Shown here: positions 38,401-53,400 of the stretch, one piece after another | Numbering within the stretch: the stretch's first letter is position 1 | Layout: the number at the start of each line of letters is the position of its first letter | From: Pyrocephalus nanus | Lineage: Eukaryota; Chordata; Aves; Passeriformes; Tyrannidae | Length of the DNA: 64,000 bases | Assembly (NCBI GenBank): GCA_038380795.1 | Contig: CM076263.1 | Span: 10,902,709-10,966,708, forward strand | Direction: 5' to 3' | Notes under the pieces: generated by a model | Databases searched by the model: none | What the model saw: only the letters and a program-made list of their open reading frames with translations | Told to the model about the DNA's origin: nothing | Program-made: the position numbers and the translations under genes

Positions 38401-41400
38401 GATGCTAAATTGGGCTAATTAAAGTTCTATTACACTCAGTATGAGCTAATTGTTAATTGTTAATGTATAATGTTATCTCTGTAACAGAGGAGCAGCACTT
38501 AACTTTGATTTTATAATTTGGCAATACATGAAAAAATCCACATTGCATACCAGCATCACTGTATTGACAATCTTGCAGGCTTTTAAATGAGATCCATAGA
38601 GTGGAATTCATGACAGTGGTTTGTTCCTGGCTCTTGACTATGTATGCCATTTCTGATGGTTTTGAGCATGTGACCCCTCACTTAGACTTGGAGACTTCAT
38701 GATCCACTTTTAAGTTCTTATGTATACTTTTGATGGGACTTGAAATCAGCATCATTCAGGTTCTATAATACACATTTTTGAAGCAACTTTTATAAAACAT
38801 TTTAGCATTTTTATACCTTTATGTTACTAAAAAGAAAAAAAGTGAAGAAGCCATCTTCTAAAGAGACAGAAATTAATGGTCTTTAGTTGGATTTCCTGTT
38901 CTGAAGGGTCCCTGTACAAGTGTTTGGATAGCCTATGAGCCTCCTGCTCAGGTAGGATTGGCCAAACCTGTAATACAGCCTCAGGCAGCTGCTGGAATTC
39001 CCTGTAAAGCAGGTACCTTCACAGAGTTGCCAAATACCCAGATTTTACCAGACCTGGCCAGCTTTCAACAAAAGTCTTGTCTGTTGCTTGGATCAGAGCA
39101 TAGCCTGCATGGTTGAAAGTTTTTGTGAGCCTAGGTTGAAACATCTGCAGTTTGGCTCATGCAGAGGCAGAACCCAGTGCCCCAATTCCCATGGAGAACA
39201 CAGGGCTGCTCCTCACACTCGTCTTGTCTGAGCTGGCAGGAGAGCCATAAGGGAAGCATGCCTCTTGTGAGTCAGGCCAGAATCAGGCTCTTTAAGGCTG
39301 GAGGGGACAGGGTTAAGGCTGCAGTTGTTTTTCAGATTTATATCTACATAATAGGCTGCAGTTGTTATACATGTTTTTCAAATACTTATGCAACCAAATG
39401 AGGTCTATGTGTGTATTTTAATTATGCCCACTGGCTGTTACTGGATTAAAAATGTACTCTAATCTAGGAGGGGAAAGAGAACAGGCAGCCAAAACAGAGC
39501 AATGTGCAAATGTTTAATTTTTTTTTCCTTTTTTTTTTTTTTGCTTCAGATGGAGGTCTCAGGCAGTAGACTATGGTGGTGGCTGCTTATTTACTTATTT
39601 ATCACTCAGTGCTTTCTGCTACTTGCTTTACTGGTGCATTCTGTGTTAGGAAAATACTTATTTGGAAATGTAGGAAAACTCTGAAGTTGCCTTTTTCTGC
39701 ACACAGCTGTGTTCCAATCCCTACTCCTTTTCTGAAATGTATCTTAAAAGTTTTAGTAGTAGACTTATTCTGAAATGCAAAATAAAAGTATATGGCCTTA
39801 ATAATTTTAGAAGTTAAAAACCCCACAAATATTTAGAGGTCTTACTAACCAGTGGTCTTGGAAGAATGTATTACTAGTAGATTAATTACTTTAAGTACTT
39901 ACTATTATTTGCAAATCTCCCATGAAGTAAGAGAAGTTCAGTTTATACAGTTTATTAAAAAAAAAAAAAATAAATCCAATGCTTCTGTTGCTTCAAATCT
40001 GAAGAGATGTGAAGAATTGTAAGTGTAAAAGGCACAGAAACATCAAGCACAGCATATGATCCTGAGCTATTCTTTGTCAGCGTCCCTCATGTTCCATAAG
40101 GATATCCATGCTCTTTAGTTCTTGGAGCACTACATGCAGTTCTTAAGCTTTGCTGGATTTTCATGCAACAAAAATATTTTTTTAGATTAACTTTTACTCA
40201 ATTGCTCTCATGCTTTCCAGCCTTTTCCTGGCCTCTTGTTATGCCAACATGGTTTGGGATTTCCTTGCTTTAATATTCATGACTTTTCATGTACTAAGGT
40301 GATTATTAGCATTTGCTGGCCCATAGGCAGCAATACTGAATGAGTTGTGATGGAGGATGAAGGAGGAGACACTAATCATTGCTCTCATTGTTGGGCTTAA
40401 TTTTAACTTTGAAGTCTATTTGGCCTGGCAGGACAGCACAGCAGATGCCTGGTTGATTTTACCTAACTCAAGAAAGAAGTTATGTTCACCTGGGAACATA
40501 CAGGGTATCCTCAGGGATTTCACCCTATGCTAAGAAAATACTGTGCTAGAAGGCATATATATATTGAGAAGGTAACTGTGCACCTGTTTGGACTTTATGT
40601 GTGGGATTCTATCTTAAAGTTTCCTTCTGTCAGAAGCAATCTTCCCTAGTCCTCTCTCTGCCTTCCCCATCCATCTGTACTTGGCTTTGGAGGCTCAGGC
40701 CACACTGCACAGATTTGTAGGCTCTTTATGAGTTTGAGGCTTCACTGTTGTACTTTGTTCATTTTTATAGAAGAACTATGGCAAAACTTCAGACTTTCTG
40801 TCAATACCTAGGAGTACCCTGGAGCTTGACCTTACAGAATTTCTGTTGCAATTTGCTGATGTCAGTTATTGGGGGGCTTTAAAAGTGGACACTGTACAAG
40901 AAACTTCATATGAGAAATCTAAATTGTGAGCTCTTATGTTTACAATTAATGGCAGGTACATGGAAGAAAAGTCTGTACATTTCAGACTTGAAGTGGGAGT
41001 TTGTGTTAATGCAGTAATAGAGTTTGCCAAAGAAAACTGTATATGAAAATGGAACTGCTGGAGCACAACCTGAGAATGAAAAATACGAAGCTGCTGGGGA
41101 TCCCAGAAATCTCTCTGAAGAGCAGCTGGGTGGATATTTTTGCTGAGTTTGTAGGCTAAAATCAGGAGTCTGTAGCTTGGCAGCTCCTGTGTTGCATGAT
41201 GCAATGGCTTCTTTTCTAGTAAGAAAACAGCCGTTAAACAGGCTTGCCTTTTATTAATGTCCTATACCTCGAGGTGTGTATGATTGAAACAAGACTTTTC
41301 AAGCTATGATGAAATCTGGAAACTTTATATGACAACTGCATCTGTTTTGGTTTTGGTGGCAGGGGGTTTTGTTTGTGTTTTTTGGTTGGTTGGGTGTTTT

Positions 41401-44400
41401 TTTTGTTTGGTCTGGTTTTTGTGTTTTGGGTTTTTTTTTAAACTGTTCCAGAATATATGCTAACACAGAAGTGTCATGCAGGGTTTTTACCAGAGGGTTC
41501 TGTGTGTACTGGGGGAGGGCAAATGCCATCTTGTGTTAAAGCAGAAGAACACAGTCTGTGTGCAGCACTTCACTTTGCGGTGGCTGGTGCTAAAGGGGAG
41601 AGTGGGAAAAGTCTCTCACAGCTGCTAATAAGTCCATAGCTGCCAATGTCAGCTTCTTAAAATCCTTATCTGCCTGCACTTCAGAAGTTGTTTGTAGCAT
41701 CTCATTGACTGAATGTCTTAAAACTCTGAATACGTAATTTTCCCAGTGCGTACTGGTATCAGCTCTGACTTGAACACAAAATATATTTCCTGTAACTGTT
41801 CTTCCTGAGCTGATTTTTGCACTCTTCTGGCTGCAGGTATGTGAGTGACGGGATAATGACATCAACTACCAGCATTATTGAAAAGCCACACTTGTGACAT
41901 TTAGGAGGAGATGAAATGGGTGCAGTGTGAAGCTATAAATTTTTTTTTTGTTTGGAAAAAAAATCAAAAAACCTAAATAATTAGTAAGTATTGATGGTGA
42001 CTACCTGCAGATGTCTGATTTTCTTTTAAGGCAGTTTTATCTGCCAAACATCTCATCTGTATGGCTCCTCCATATTTAAATGATTGGCTATGTGTTCCTA
42101 AGACATATATTGTTTCAAATGAGTGACTGTATCTTATAGTGCAGTAAGGAAAAGATAAAAATTCTGTTATTTCATAGCAAAACATTCATGGTTTAATCTC
42201 AGTTTTTTAGTTTAAGGTGAAATTCTACATGCTGTTCCTTCCTTTTCACTGAGAGGATTCATGCATCTGTGCTGTGTGATGGAACAGTAAAGGCAGCTTT
42301 GGTTTTCAGCAGATTTTGTTCCCTGTATCAGCTCATCAGCCTCACATTACCTACCTACATGTGCTGATGCAAGGAAGAAGCAGAACCAGGCATGTGCTGT
42401 CCATGGAAACATAGTCCTTGCTGAAACAGCAAGTTACTAATTTGCTGAGAGCCCTCTCTGGTTTGGCAGGGGAAGGCAGAAAATGCCTCCAATTTCAGGA
42501 CCACTCTGGGATTTTCTCAATCTTTTAATGTCAAGGCAATAATTTTTCTATTAATTAGATTCAGGATGTGTCAAAAAGGGATTACTTTCAAAATTGTTTT
42601 TATGCTGATAAAATCTCAGGCCTTGCATGGGTAAGTAAACTGTACTCTACAGTGAATGGTCATGGTGCTACATGTGAGAGGAGACCACACTGGACTTCTC
42701 CTGCATGACAACATTTCTTCATGTACAGAATGTGCTGCTCATGGCCCTTTCTCGTCCTCCAGGTCAAATACTTGGGAATTTTAGCATTTTTGCCATTCAG
42801 CCTGTGGTGGAAAGCACTTGAAAGCCAGATATCATATACTGATTTTTTTTTTCCTGTCATTATCAAAGTGGGAATTGAAGCATTGAGGGATAATAGACAT
42901 GGTAAGCTAGGTACTGCTTCTAAAATGTATAAAAGCTCAAGTCAGTGCAGAAAGTTATCTCTTTTTGACTGAGATAGCTGGTGAATTGCTTGCCTGTCTG
43001 ATCTGGTAGCAGCGAAGCTTGAATATCTTCCATTTCTGTATGGTTTTAAAAATTAGCATTACAAAAACTCCATGCAGCTCTGTATCTTTGTTTTATCAAT
43101 CTTGTTTATTTGTGTGAAGGTATTGGTCAGTTGGGAAACTATAAATCATCAGATTGTTGGCAGGCAAGTTAGACTTTTTAAAAGTCAACAAAGGGTTGAC
43201 ATCCATTAGAAAATGAAGAAGAATTATCTGTTTGGGGAGGGATGTTTTTACTCAAAATAAACCTTGACAATGAGTGTATGTGAGTTCACAGAGTATTTCA
43301 AACATTCTTGCACTTAAAATATTTTCAGAGCACTCAGATTAAAATGACAGAGAACAATAGTATTATACGCTTGCATAGAAGTTTGACTGTGTTCCAAGTT
43401 TGTCATAATAGGAAATAGCAAATACAATATTCACTTAGCATCCATAATTCAACCATGTTCTTTATTTGCTTTGGATTTTGGTTAGTAATGTGTCAGACTA
43501 CTTTCAGGCCCTGGAGAAAATCTGTGTTACCAAGAATGCTAATTCTGCCTAGGAAAAAAACTCTGGAGCGTGACCTTGCCAAACAGAGCTTGAATCCTCT
43601 GATTGGGTGTAATTTTTTTCCATTTTTCTTCCCTGTTTTTCTTTCCCTGTTTTCCATATTAGAAAGTTACTGTCTTAAATTGAGACTTTATTTTTTTCTT
43701 ATTTTATCATGTTCCACTCTACTTTTGTGGCACTTTCCCTAGATATATGGACCACCCAGTTGTTTTAAGCCAGCTGTCAAAATAATATTCAGTAAGAAGA
43801 TTGTGCTCAATTTTCCAGGAAGTAGCTGTGCAAATGGTTGAGCAGAGAACGTGGATATAGCAGACCCATGTCTTGTTGCTAACAGTACCTTAGCAAGTGT
43901 AGTCAGTTCTAGTTTTACAAGTCAAACCCCGCAATGTGGATTATTTCTGTTCTTCTACCTGTGGTGTAATGATTTGTAAAGAAATGCTTTGTGTGAGCTG
44001 AGTACTAAAATTGACAGACCGTTTCTGAGTTAAAATGACATTTAAATAATTGCTGGAAACACTCAGTCTTCTAGGAAAGAATGGCTCAATCTGAACTATT
44101 ATGCTTTGTCTGTCAGATGCTGGTTAAAGAAGTCTCTATTCCCTTGCTAGCTTGACTTTGCAACCAATATGTGGAAAAGGTTCTTTGCCCTGAAGAAGGG
44201 ATGGGTTTGTTTAGGACAGTTGTTGTAAGTGCTTCACCAGCTGACATCTCCTATCTGTAAGAATCTGCTGTTTAAAACTAGTTCAGGGATGTCATACACA
44301 GCTGTCCCCCCCCCTCCTTGTTCAGTCATAAAAAGCATCTATCCATGTGAGTTTTTATTTGAGTAACATTTCAAGTCAAGAAATCTGAGGTCCTGACAAG

Positions 44401-47400
44401 ACTTTGAGGTGATAGTCTTGCAGCTGTTCTCCAGCTGACCTTGAACTTGATGAAATTTTGCCGCGAGTTCACTCTTGCTCTCAAGGTTTGTGTACTCCAG
44501 CTAGGCTTTGCATTCCTCCCAAAGAACATAATTTTGTACTTTGCCTTGTTAGGGACTGAGTAATTATGAGCCCTGTGTGTTCCCAGTAGGAAAAACCAGT
44601 GTAACCAACCAACTGATCTTTATCATCTGATGCAGAGGTGGGGCTTGACTGCTGACTTGCTTAATTTCTGTATCCAGTGAGAAAACCACTGGGAAGGGTA
44701 GCTGTTCCTCTGCTGCACTGAAAAGTCTGGATACAATAGTAAAGGATTGTCCTGCCCCTCAGGAAGAATAGAAATGTTTTACAGCAATAAATCTATCTCA
44801 AATCACTTCAGGCTGGGATATCAAGATGTGGCTCTAAGTGGTAACACCAAGCTTTTCTATTGTGAAGGGAAAATGAAGTATGTCGTAATGGGATTCTAAG
44901 CTGAATGAGAATCCAACCCTCAGTGTGGCCCTTGGTCCAAATCAAGCCTTACATGTTTATTTTTGTTTGCCTAAGTCATTGCACAACCAGGAAATGGGAG
45001 GAAAAGTTGTTTGCTTTCATATCAAGGGAAGTTTATTCATGGAAGATGCAAGTAAAATGGACCAGTGCTTAAGGCATGCAGATGGTGAGAACTCCAGTGT
45101 TTGGAAACCTGCTGCTTTTGCCTCAAATATTTTAGGAAATTATGTAGCTTGTAAAGAATTACTCTGTCCTGAAATGAATGTCTACAGGCTTCTTTGTTTC
45201 AAGAGCCTCCCTTGCTACACAGGAATCCTCAGTATCTGCTACTCATTTGTTTGGGTTTGTGGATTTTTCGTTTGTTTTGTTCCAGGTGGGTTGTTTTTTG
45301 TTTGTTTGTGTTTTGGTTTTTTTGTGGGTTTGAGTTTAGGTGGGTTTTTTTGGTTTTTTTTTTTGGTTTTTTTTTTTTTTTTTTAGTTAAAAAAAAAAAA
45401 GCAGAATTAACTTTAAAATCAGAATTACTCTTTCAGGGGAATTTTTGGCCCAACACTCTATAAATACTCTGATTTAAATACGACTGTAATAGGTTCATCC
45501 CAGTCTGGAGTCATTCTCCTCTCTTTTGTGCAGGGCTGACTTCCTGGTGAGCAGCAAAGTAACCATATCCCCCATTTCCCTCCCTATTGCTTTTAGATTA
45601 TTAAGCAAAAATGTCTCACTACAGGTTTATGTGACAGTAGAGGTAGAAGGATGCAGGGAGGAGACACAGCAAGCACTTGTAAGAGAGCTGTAGCAGCGCA
45701 GTGCTCTGTGCCTTTGGCCACTGTATAAATGATTGAGAGTTAAACCTTATCATGCTCACTTTTCATGGGACTTTCCACTTAGCTTCTGTATTTTTGCTTT
45801 CATTAGATCTTTACATCCTTCGTATGTGTTCTCTCATCTTCAAAACCACGTGTTCTGCCTAGAGATGATGTTTCTTTCATCCCATCAGTTTGGGAGAAGC
45901 AATATTTTTAATCAGGCCTTTCTTCCTGTAAACTATTTTTGGTAATGTGAAACGAATCATCTGTTTGTGTGATGGCTTGTTGGGAACTGCCATGGGAATT
46001 ATTTTCATTGGTAGGATTAATGCATTTGTAAGAGTGTGACCTGAAAAGAGTTAATTTTTCTTCTCTCTGATACTTTTTGCAGTCTGATTTTAACTAAATA
46101 AAACTTCTTTAGCACTTGCATATTCATGTTGCATTTGGCACCACCCTACACAGTCTGTCTGTAAAACCTCAGTGCCCCAGATTTAGCCAAGTTATTATTA
46201 TTCAGGTATTTATTATTGCTATGAATATTGTCAAGAGTAAGTTAGCCAAGTGCATGCTCCACAGCCTTCCTAATGTTATAAGTGGATTTGGTTGTATTTT
46301 GTGTCTACACAAATGTATCTGAATTTGCTGGTATGTTGTGCGGGCTGAATTAGAGGTGTTGGAATTTGTCAGACTCCTGTTGTGTCCCTCTCCCAGCAAT
46401 TTTCCCAGAGCCTGAGAAACCACTTCTTCTAAAGAAGAATGTTTATACAACTTTGCCTTGGTCACTGAGTACGTGAAGTTTATATTTTGAATGACCAGAG
46501 AACAAACAGCAGCAGTCCTTCTTGCACTCTTGGAAGTGTTAACTCTTCAGTTTGTTTATGGCAGTAGTAAGCATGAGAAGAGCACACAGAATATTTTTTT
46601 ATGTTTGCAGGGAATAGTTCAAAGCTTAAGCACTCCCTGTCTATCATTTGCAATTGGTAGCAGCCAGTGTGGAAGGAGTCCTTGTAGGAGGTGACATGGT
46701 TGTTGTCCTTGACAGAGGACTCTGTTCCAGGAGCTCTCCTGTTTTCATTAATTCCCTACTCTTTGCCAGCTCTTGTCTGTAGGTCTTTTTCTCTGCTGCG
46801 TTTTCAAGAAGGCTGCAAAGAAGTCCATGGCTTAGAGAAACACAGTGTTGCAGTTCACATACTACGTGCCTGAAATATTCTTTTCATTCCTACCTGCTAT
46901 TCCAAGTTTCCCTGGTTAGCAGGCTGAACTTTCAGTGTTATTTTTAGCACTTAGAGGAAGCAGTTGTTTAAAATGTAAACTCTTAAATACAGTAGTTGGT
47001 GTGGCTCCATGATTTGTGATGTTCCCTTTAGATTCCAGAGGAATGATGTTAAACATTTATTGACTTCCTTAAAAGAGATTAGAAACCATCCCAGAAATAC
47101 TGGCTCTTTCAGTTTGGGGCATGTTGATGAAGGTCCTGACTGTTTTGCACACAGTGTAGTAGCAGTTGGAAATGTTGTGTCTTGGGTTTGTTTTTCACGT
47201 TACTGCCACAGAAAAACTGTGTATATCAGGCTGATATTGGTAGGACCCAGGTGGTAGCAGTGTGTCTGCTGGTGCTGTGCCCATATCTCATGACTTGACA
47301 ATATCAGCATGCTTGGCCTTGGGAAGATATAAACAACTCTGTTTTCAGATGCTTGCCCTTCATGTTTGCAAAAATGAAGTCAGCAGCATCTCTGTAGGGC

Positions 47401-50400
47401 TGCTTCTGTGAATCCTAAGGTGCCCAACGTGAGGACGTGAAACATGAACCTTCAGCTGACAAAGGGCTCGAATTCAGTATAATTTCTTTGGTTTGTTCTG
47501 TAATTATGTCTTGGGTAATTGATGCTGTAGAGTGTATCCTGCCACAGTGTGGTTGGTAACCTCTGCAATTTCCCACTGTTTAAACAAGCAGGTGCTTGAG
47601 GTGAACAGCAAAACCAAAAGTGGAAAAGCAGATTTCTGGCATAGTCTCACAAATAAGCAGCAGCTTTGATTTCTCCTGGTCATACAGTGAGATGTTTCCC
47701 CTGCCTTGTACACAAAGGGAAGATGAGCTCTATAAAGGGCAGTGCAGAAGCACAACTTGATTTACTTTAATTAAGGAATTGTAGACCAACTTTAAGAGAG
47801 CTAAGTTTCATTCACTGAAAGGGGAAAATCAGGATGGGCTAAAATGGCTAGAGTGAAGTCAGTTATTTTAAATGTTTTCTTTATTAATTCCCCAGGCCCA
47901 GGCATTCTTTGGGGATATATCACATCACTAGGGATGTTAGTTTACAAATTGCGGGGGACTAAGGTAAGGACCCACCTAAGGTATATGGTTTAGGTTAATG
48001 AGACAGCAGCCTGAGTAAAATCATAGAATCATTGAGATGTTCAAGTTAGAAAAGACCTCTAAGGTCATCACATCCAGCCATTACTCGACAACACAAATCC
48101 ACCACTAAACCATGTCCCCTCCCAAGTGTCACATCTACACATCTCTTAAATACATCCAGAGCTTTCCATAGATGGTGACACCACCACTTCCCTGGGCAGC
48201 CCCTACCAGTGCTTGACAATCCTTTTGGTCAAGAAATTTTTCCCAATGTCCAATCTAAACCTGTCCTGGCACGGCTTGAGGCCATTTCCCCTTGTCCTGT
48301 CACCAGTTGCCCGGGAGAAGAGATCGACCCCTACCTCCTTTCAGGGAGCTGTAGAGAGCAATAAGATCTCCCCTGAGTCTCCTTTTCTCCAGACTAAACA
48401 TCCACAGCTCCCTCAGCTGCTCCTCATAGGACTTGTTCTTTAAATCCTTTATCCATCTTCATTGCCCTTCTCTTGACATGCTCCAGCAGGTCAACATCTT
48501 TCTAGTAGTGAGGGTCGCCAGTGGAACTCATTGTTTGAGGTGTGGTATGAAAGTATGACTACAAAATCCTTTTGTTGCACCATCTCACTTTCAGAGCTGT
48601 TATCTTCTTGGGAGGCAGTGGAGGGATGCCAAAAGATGTAAGGACAGGGAGGGAAGAACTTGCCAGTATATAGTTTGTGAATGAAGGAGAAAGACCATCT
48701 TAATAAAGTAAAAGTGACATTTAAATGCTCTCTTCCAGTTTTCACCTGGCAGCCACAAAAGGACATGCAGAGTGCCTCAGGATCATGGTGACACATGGTG
48801 CAGATGTGACAGCCCAGGATGGTGCAGGTATGCCTCTCTGAACCTATACAAGTAACATAATACACTTAAGTGACTTCTGTAGTTCTGGATGTGCAGAGTG
48901 AAACTACAGATTTGACAACATTGCTTTTCCCCACACACTCTATGGGAAAAGCAGTTGTAACACTTGCAGGTTTAGGCACACTTGCTTTTCTGCACTGAGA
49001 ATTCAGACTCTGAAGTCCTAAAAAGTATGAAGTCCTTAAAAACTTCTGTCCTAATACTATAGGACAGAATACTATAGATTTCAGCATTTGTAGTGGACTC
49101 CAGGTGCAAAATAGTTGCTCAGTTTTTAAAAAATGATTATTTAAAAAAAATCATCCTCCCCAACTCTTTTTATTATTCTAGGTTACATGAAGACCTTCAG
49201 TGTTGATTTTACATTTATCCAAGCTATTAACCCCATTAACTTTACAGGAGTTGCAGTAAGACATTTCCTCAGGATTGTGACATGGTGAAAACAGCTGATA
49301 CAGGCCAAAACAAGCTACCAAGTGTGCCTTTTCCGTGCTCAAAAGTCCTATGCCTTAAGTACTACCCCACTAGGAGAATGATGGGAGCTGAATTTGAAAC
49401 TGGCAAACTCTTCCTAATAGATTCAGTTGACACATCTGTGGAATCTGTGCCCAGCATTTTTTCTGGCTAGCTGAGCACCTGGATGAGCTGTCAGCTTTCT
49501 GTCTCTCCAGTAATGATCTGTAAATGTTGGGCTCATGGGTTCTGTTTTGGCCTCTGATTGCAGCCTGAGGGAATTTCTGTCATACATATGAATGATTTGC
49601 CTCTATAAGGAAGTGTCTGTGATATTGGAAGAAGCATTCATGTTTTAAGCAATGATAAAAGAACAGAAGCAATGATAAAAGAACTGATGCAGACTATTAT
49701 TCAGAATTCATACTTCATCTTGCCTCAGGATTTATTAGTTGTTTGGATAGTAAGAGGTTGCCTGCCTACTTTCACCTGAAAGTATCAACCCCCTGTTCAT
49801 TAGGGAAGTCCTTGTCTGTAAAACTCACCTTATTTGCAAAGAGAGTTTACTGTCACAAGTGGCTTTGTCTGTATGGAGTAGTAAATCTTGCCTCCTTCTT
49901 TTCTTAGTTACATGGATAATTTGTTCTTTTGATGTCTTGGCCTGTTAAATTTTTCAGATGGTCTGTAAGACGAAGCTGGAGGAGAGACTGCAGTCTTTCA
50001 TCACAAATCTGTAGTCAGTAAATCACTGTGTTGAATAGCTAAATATGGGCTTGTGGGTGCTGAGAAAGTTAACTGCAATGCAAACTGATGTAGACCTGTG
50101 TTTGATATGTGCTCACAGCTCCTGTATAAAATAACTGCATAGGGAATCTATGAGACACAAACCAAAGTAGGCCTGTGTTTGTCTTCTACATGCACTTCAT
50201 GGGTTATACAAATTTACTGTAGTGGTAGCTGGTGAATTTGGCTTGTTTTACTCTTGGTGCCAGGTTATTTTTCATTGCCACATGGCAGAAATCATGAAGA
50301 CACTGACAGACATCTTTGTGCAGTGAGGCCGAGTAATACAGGAAAGTTGTTTTCTAAGAAACAAGACATAACAATCTTAGATTTACTTCTGCCAAGATAT

Positions 50401-53400
50401 AGTCTGAGACAGTGTTTGTGTTACTCCTTTATATGAAGCAAAACATTAAGATGATTCTGTTACCTGTCTGAACAACAGTCTATTAGAAAGACATTCTTCT
50501 TGATGTAGGTTTTTATTTTATTTTCTCTACCCTTACTTTTTATTTGTCGTGATAGGAACAAGATGGATAATTCAGGATCTTGCCTTTGTCACGGAAGGGT
50601 TTATTGCTCTGCTTTGGCATGATTGAATAATTAATTTGCTTTCCTTTCATTCTTTTAGGACACAGTGCTTTACATCTTGCAGCAAAGAACAGCCACCCTG
50701 ATTGCATTAAGAGGTTACTTCAGGTAAAGTAAAAATTAAATTAATTTTGATTTTTGAAATTTTCATTTGGGTCCACTAGACATTGACCCATTTCCTGCTA
50801 ATAATCTGCACCACACTGCTATACTGTTGTCCTTTCTCCCTGACATCAAGAGAGACACATCAAGAGTTTTAATATAAGGAGTTTAAAGACCCTTCAGGCT
50901 CTGTGAAGGGATGATAGAAATCAGTGTGGTGTCTTCCCTGAGTGCACAGCATTCCATGTGCAGCAGATCTGACATAGCTGGGTTGGGTTTCAAGCAGGTT
51001 GCAGCTTCAGTCCAGTTCCTGTGTTTTGTCTTTGTGGTTGGATGACTTGGAATTAGGTAGATTTGAGAGTTATAGGGGGAAAGGATTTTTTGCTTCTGGG
51101 GGGATTCTGATATTGTTCCACTGGAATGCTTTCTGTCTGTTCACCATAGAAACACTTCTCAAGTTTAAAGTCAAAGAGGAAAGAAACCAAAGTAGTTTAG
51201 ATCCTAAAATATGTAAATAAACAAATCCTCCATGAAATGAGGTAAAGGACAGCGAGGGATTAGAAAGGGAGTTGAGAGAATGGGGAAAGAAAATAAGAAA
51301 GAGAAAATTGAAGATGAATAGAAGATTCTCATGGTGTTGAAGCTGAAGATGTGCATTAGCAAGCAAAGACATTGTCCATCTCAGCTCTCATTTCAGAAGT
51401 ACTGGTGATTTTTCATGGCGGTGATCAGAGGAATCAAACAGATTTTTTTAAGTTTGGAGTTATCTGTAAGTCTCAGATGAAACAGTGAATACAGACGGAG
51501 ACTACAGATGAAATAATTAATAACAACCCCACTCGAACCCAATGGTACAGAGAGAGAATGGATCCCATATCCCAGCCTCTGAATTGTTCTTGCCTGGTTA
51601 CCTCAGGGCTCTCCAACTGTCCTGCAACTGGTCCCTGTCCGTGTCTCTGACAACACTGGATCCCATTTCACTGATTCCCACCTCAGTATGTTGCAGGCTG
51701 ACTTCCCTTACTGGTCCACACCTGGGAAGGGTTGTCATTACCCACGAGGTTCATTTCATTGCCGGTTCCTCCTGCTGCAAACGCCAACCCATTTGCAGCA
51801 CAAACAGCACCATCAGGCCGTCACTGCTGGCATCACAGGCAGCAACTAATGTGTGTTTAATACTAAGTATCTGCTGTCCTTTCACGTGCCAGGGGCAACC
51901 ACAGAGTGCTTTGGTTGATGTTTTCCTGGTTTTGTTACGATATGCAGATTTCCAAATACATTCACAAGTGCAAGCCCATTGGTAATATTCTCCAACAATT
52001 CATGCTCTTAGGACTGCCTTCTTACTTCTGAGGACCACAGTGTGCCTGTGAGGAATGTCTAACTGGTGTTGAACTAAAACAGGTTAAATAATTATTTTAC
52101 ACAGGCAGAATGTCGACATTTTTGTTACAGAATGCGGTAGTCTGTATGATCCTGTTTTCTTAGAAAATCATAGATGTGTTGGAGGCAGTGCTACATTTAA
52201 AAGTCAAAAGTTATAATGTTTGATTTTTAGAAACATAGTGTTGTTCAGCACTCTGTTAGCATCAAAGATATGTTTTATTTTCTTTGTCTTTCTCTAATTG
52301 CTTTTTTCCCCCCTTCTCCCTATTGAACTGTGCAGAGTAAATGTCCAGCAGACAGCACTGACAATTCTGGGAAAACAGCTTTGCATTATGCAGGTAACTT
52401 CTCAGGCGAAAGCTTGCACTATCTCTTTTGTTGTGCTTGATATTCCTAGCTCTACAGTTTTTCTGTACCCTGCTCTTATGCTGCAATGTTACAAGTGGAA
52501 GCACAGAGCACAATTTTTGAAAATGGGGTTGGTTTGATGGACTTTCATGCTTGTATTTTTTTTTTTTAATTTTATTTTATTTGGGTCTTTTAGCTGCAAT
52601 TGGATGTCTTCAGGCAGTTCAACTCCTGTGTGAACACAAATGTCCCATTAATGTCAAAGATTTGGTAGGTACCTCTTCTGTTGTGTACTTGAGATATCTC
52701 AGAGCTTTTGTCATCCTCCACCCCACGCACTTACCAACCTCCAACTCAGTGCAGCAGTTCAAAGCAATATTGTGCTTGTATTTCTTTCTGGACTTCTCTG
52801 CCAGAGCAAGTTCCCTTTGCAGCCTGACATAGCAGAGGTGTGAAAGCACTTCACAATCTGATACCATAGCAGCAGGATTTGCTGATCATCAAATTGAGAC
52901 ACTGGCAGAAGTAGCTAGAAACAATTCTTACACGTTCAAAACATAATTAAAAGCATTCCCTTGACTCCAGTAGGCATGGAAAAAGGTCTAATACATGGGC
53001 AAGTGCTGCAAAATTCCCACAAAGCCCAAGCAGAATATGATAAGCCTGAGGGAGGAAAATATATTTGATGTAGTCTAAAGGCTCAGGGATACTACATTCA
53101 TTACTATGAAGTGTCTACAACCAACCAGGTCTGGTTTTGGGTGTTATGCAGCTGCCTTACAGAAAACCCTCAAATGAGAGAAGGAGGTGACCTAACAGAA
53201 GTAAAGCACAGGCCAGGTGGGAAAGCATAAAAATACTTATTTATTTTTGACTTTGATCCATCCCCTTCTTACCTGATCTAATGAAAACAAATATGTCACA
53301 GATGTCAGACCACAAATTTCAGCAAATGCATTTTAAAGGCAGAAAAGGTTTGTTCCATCTTAAGAAGGGAAGGCTGTTGGAGTATCTTAAAAATGTCTTG

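Larger units (their letters stand above)
37766..48019. other. Intronic sequence, no gene seen
   Basis: About 10 kb of AT-rich unique sequence with T/A runs (39519-39542, 39957-39971), two G/T-rich tracts (listed) and a C run at 44305-44313. Open frames on both strands are short and show no family similarity. Confidence 0.65.
23500..48738 (+). other. RAI14 25.2-kb intron between the first two exons seen
   Basis: The intron starts with gtaagt and ends with ctcttccag. It joins phase 2 to the last base of the same Ala codon. It contains the provirus, three CR1 loci (four insertions, one nested) and an orphan retroviral fragment, listed separately. 23500-24978, 31281-31885, 33616-35444 and most of 37766-48019 show only unique AT-rich sequence and simple repeats. 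Nothing gene-like was found in those parts on either strand. Confidence 0.85.
48828..50658 (+). other. RAI14 intron (1.8 kb)
   Basis: Begins gtatgc and ends tcttttag. No gene seen. It contains a small perfect hairpin (49044-49069) and a 20-bp tandem duplication (49647-49686). Confidence 0.8.

Noticed and set aside
44925..45386. 153-codon open frame with a hydrophobic, Phe/Gly-rich end
   Set aside because: The hydrophobic part is translated from a G/T-rich low-complexity tract; the rest has no recognisable similarity.
51542..51985. 147-codon open frame in a GC-richer block, considered as an unannotated exon
   Set aside because: No splice sites in a compatible phase with neighbouring RAI14 exons, and the 50723-to-52336 junction already joins correctly.
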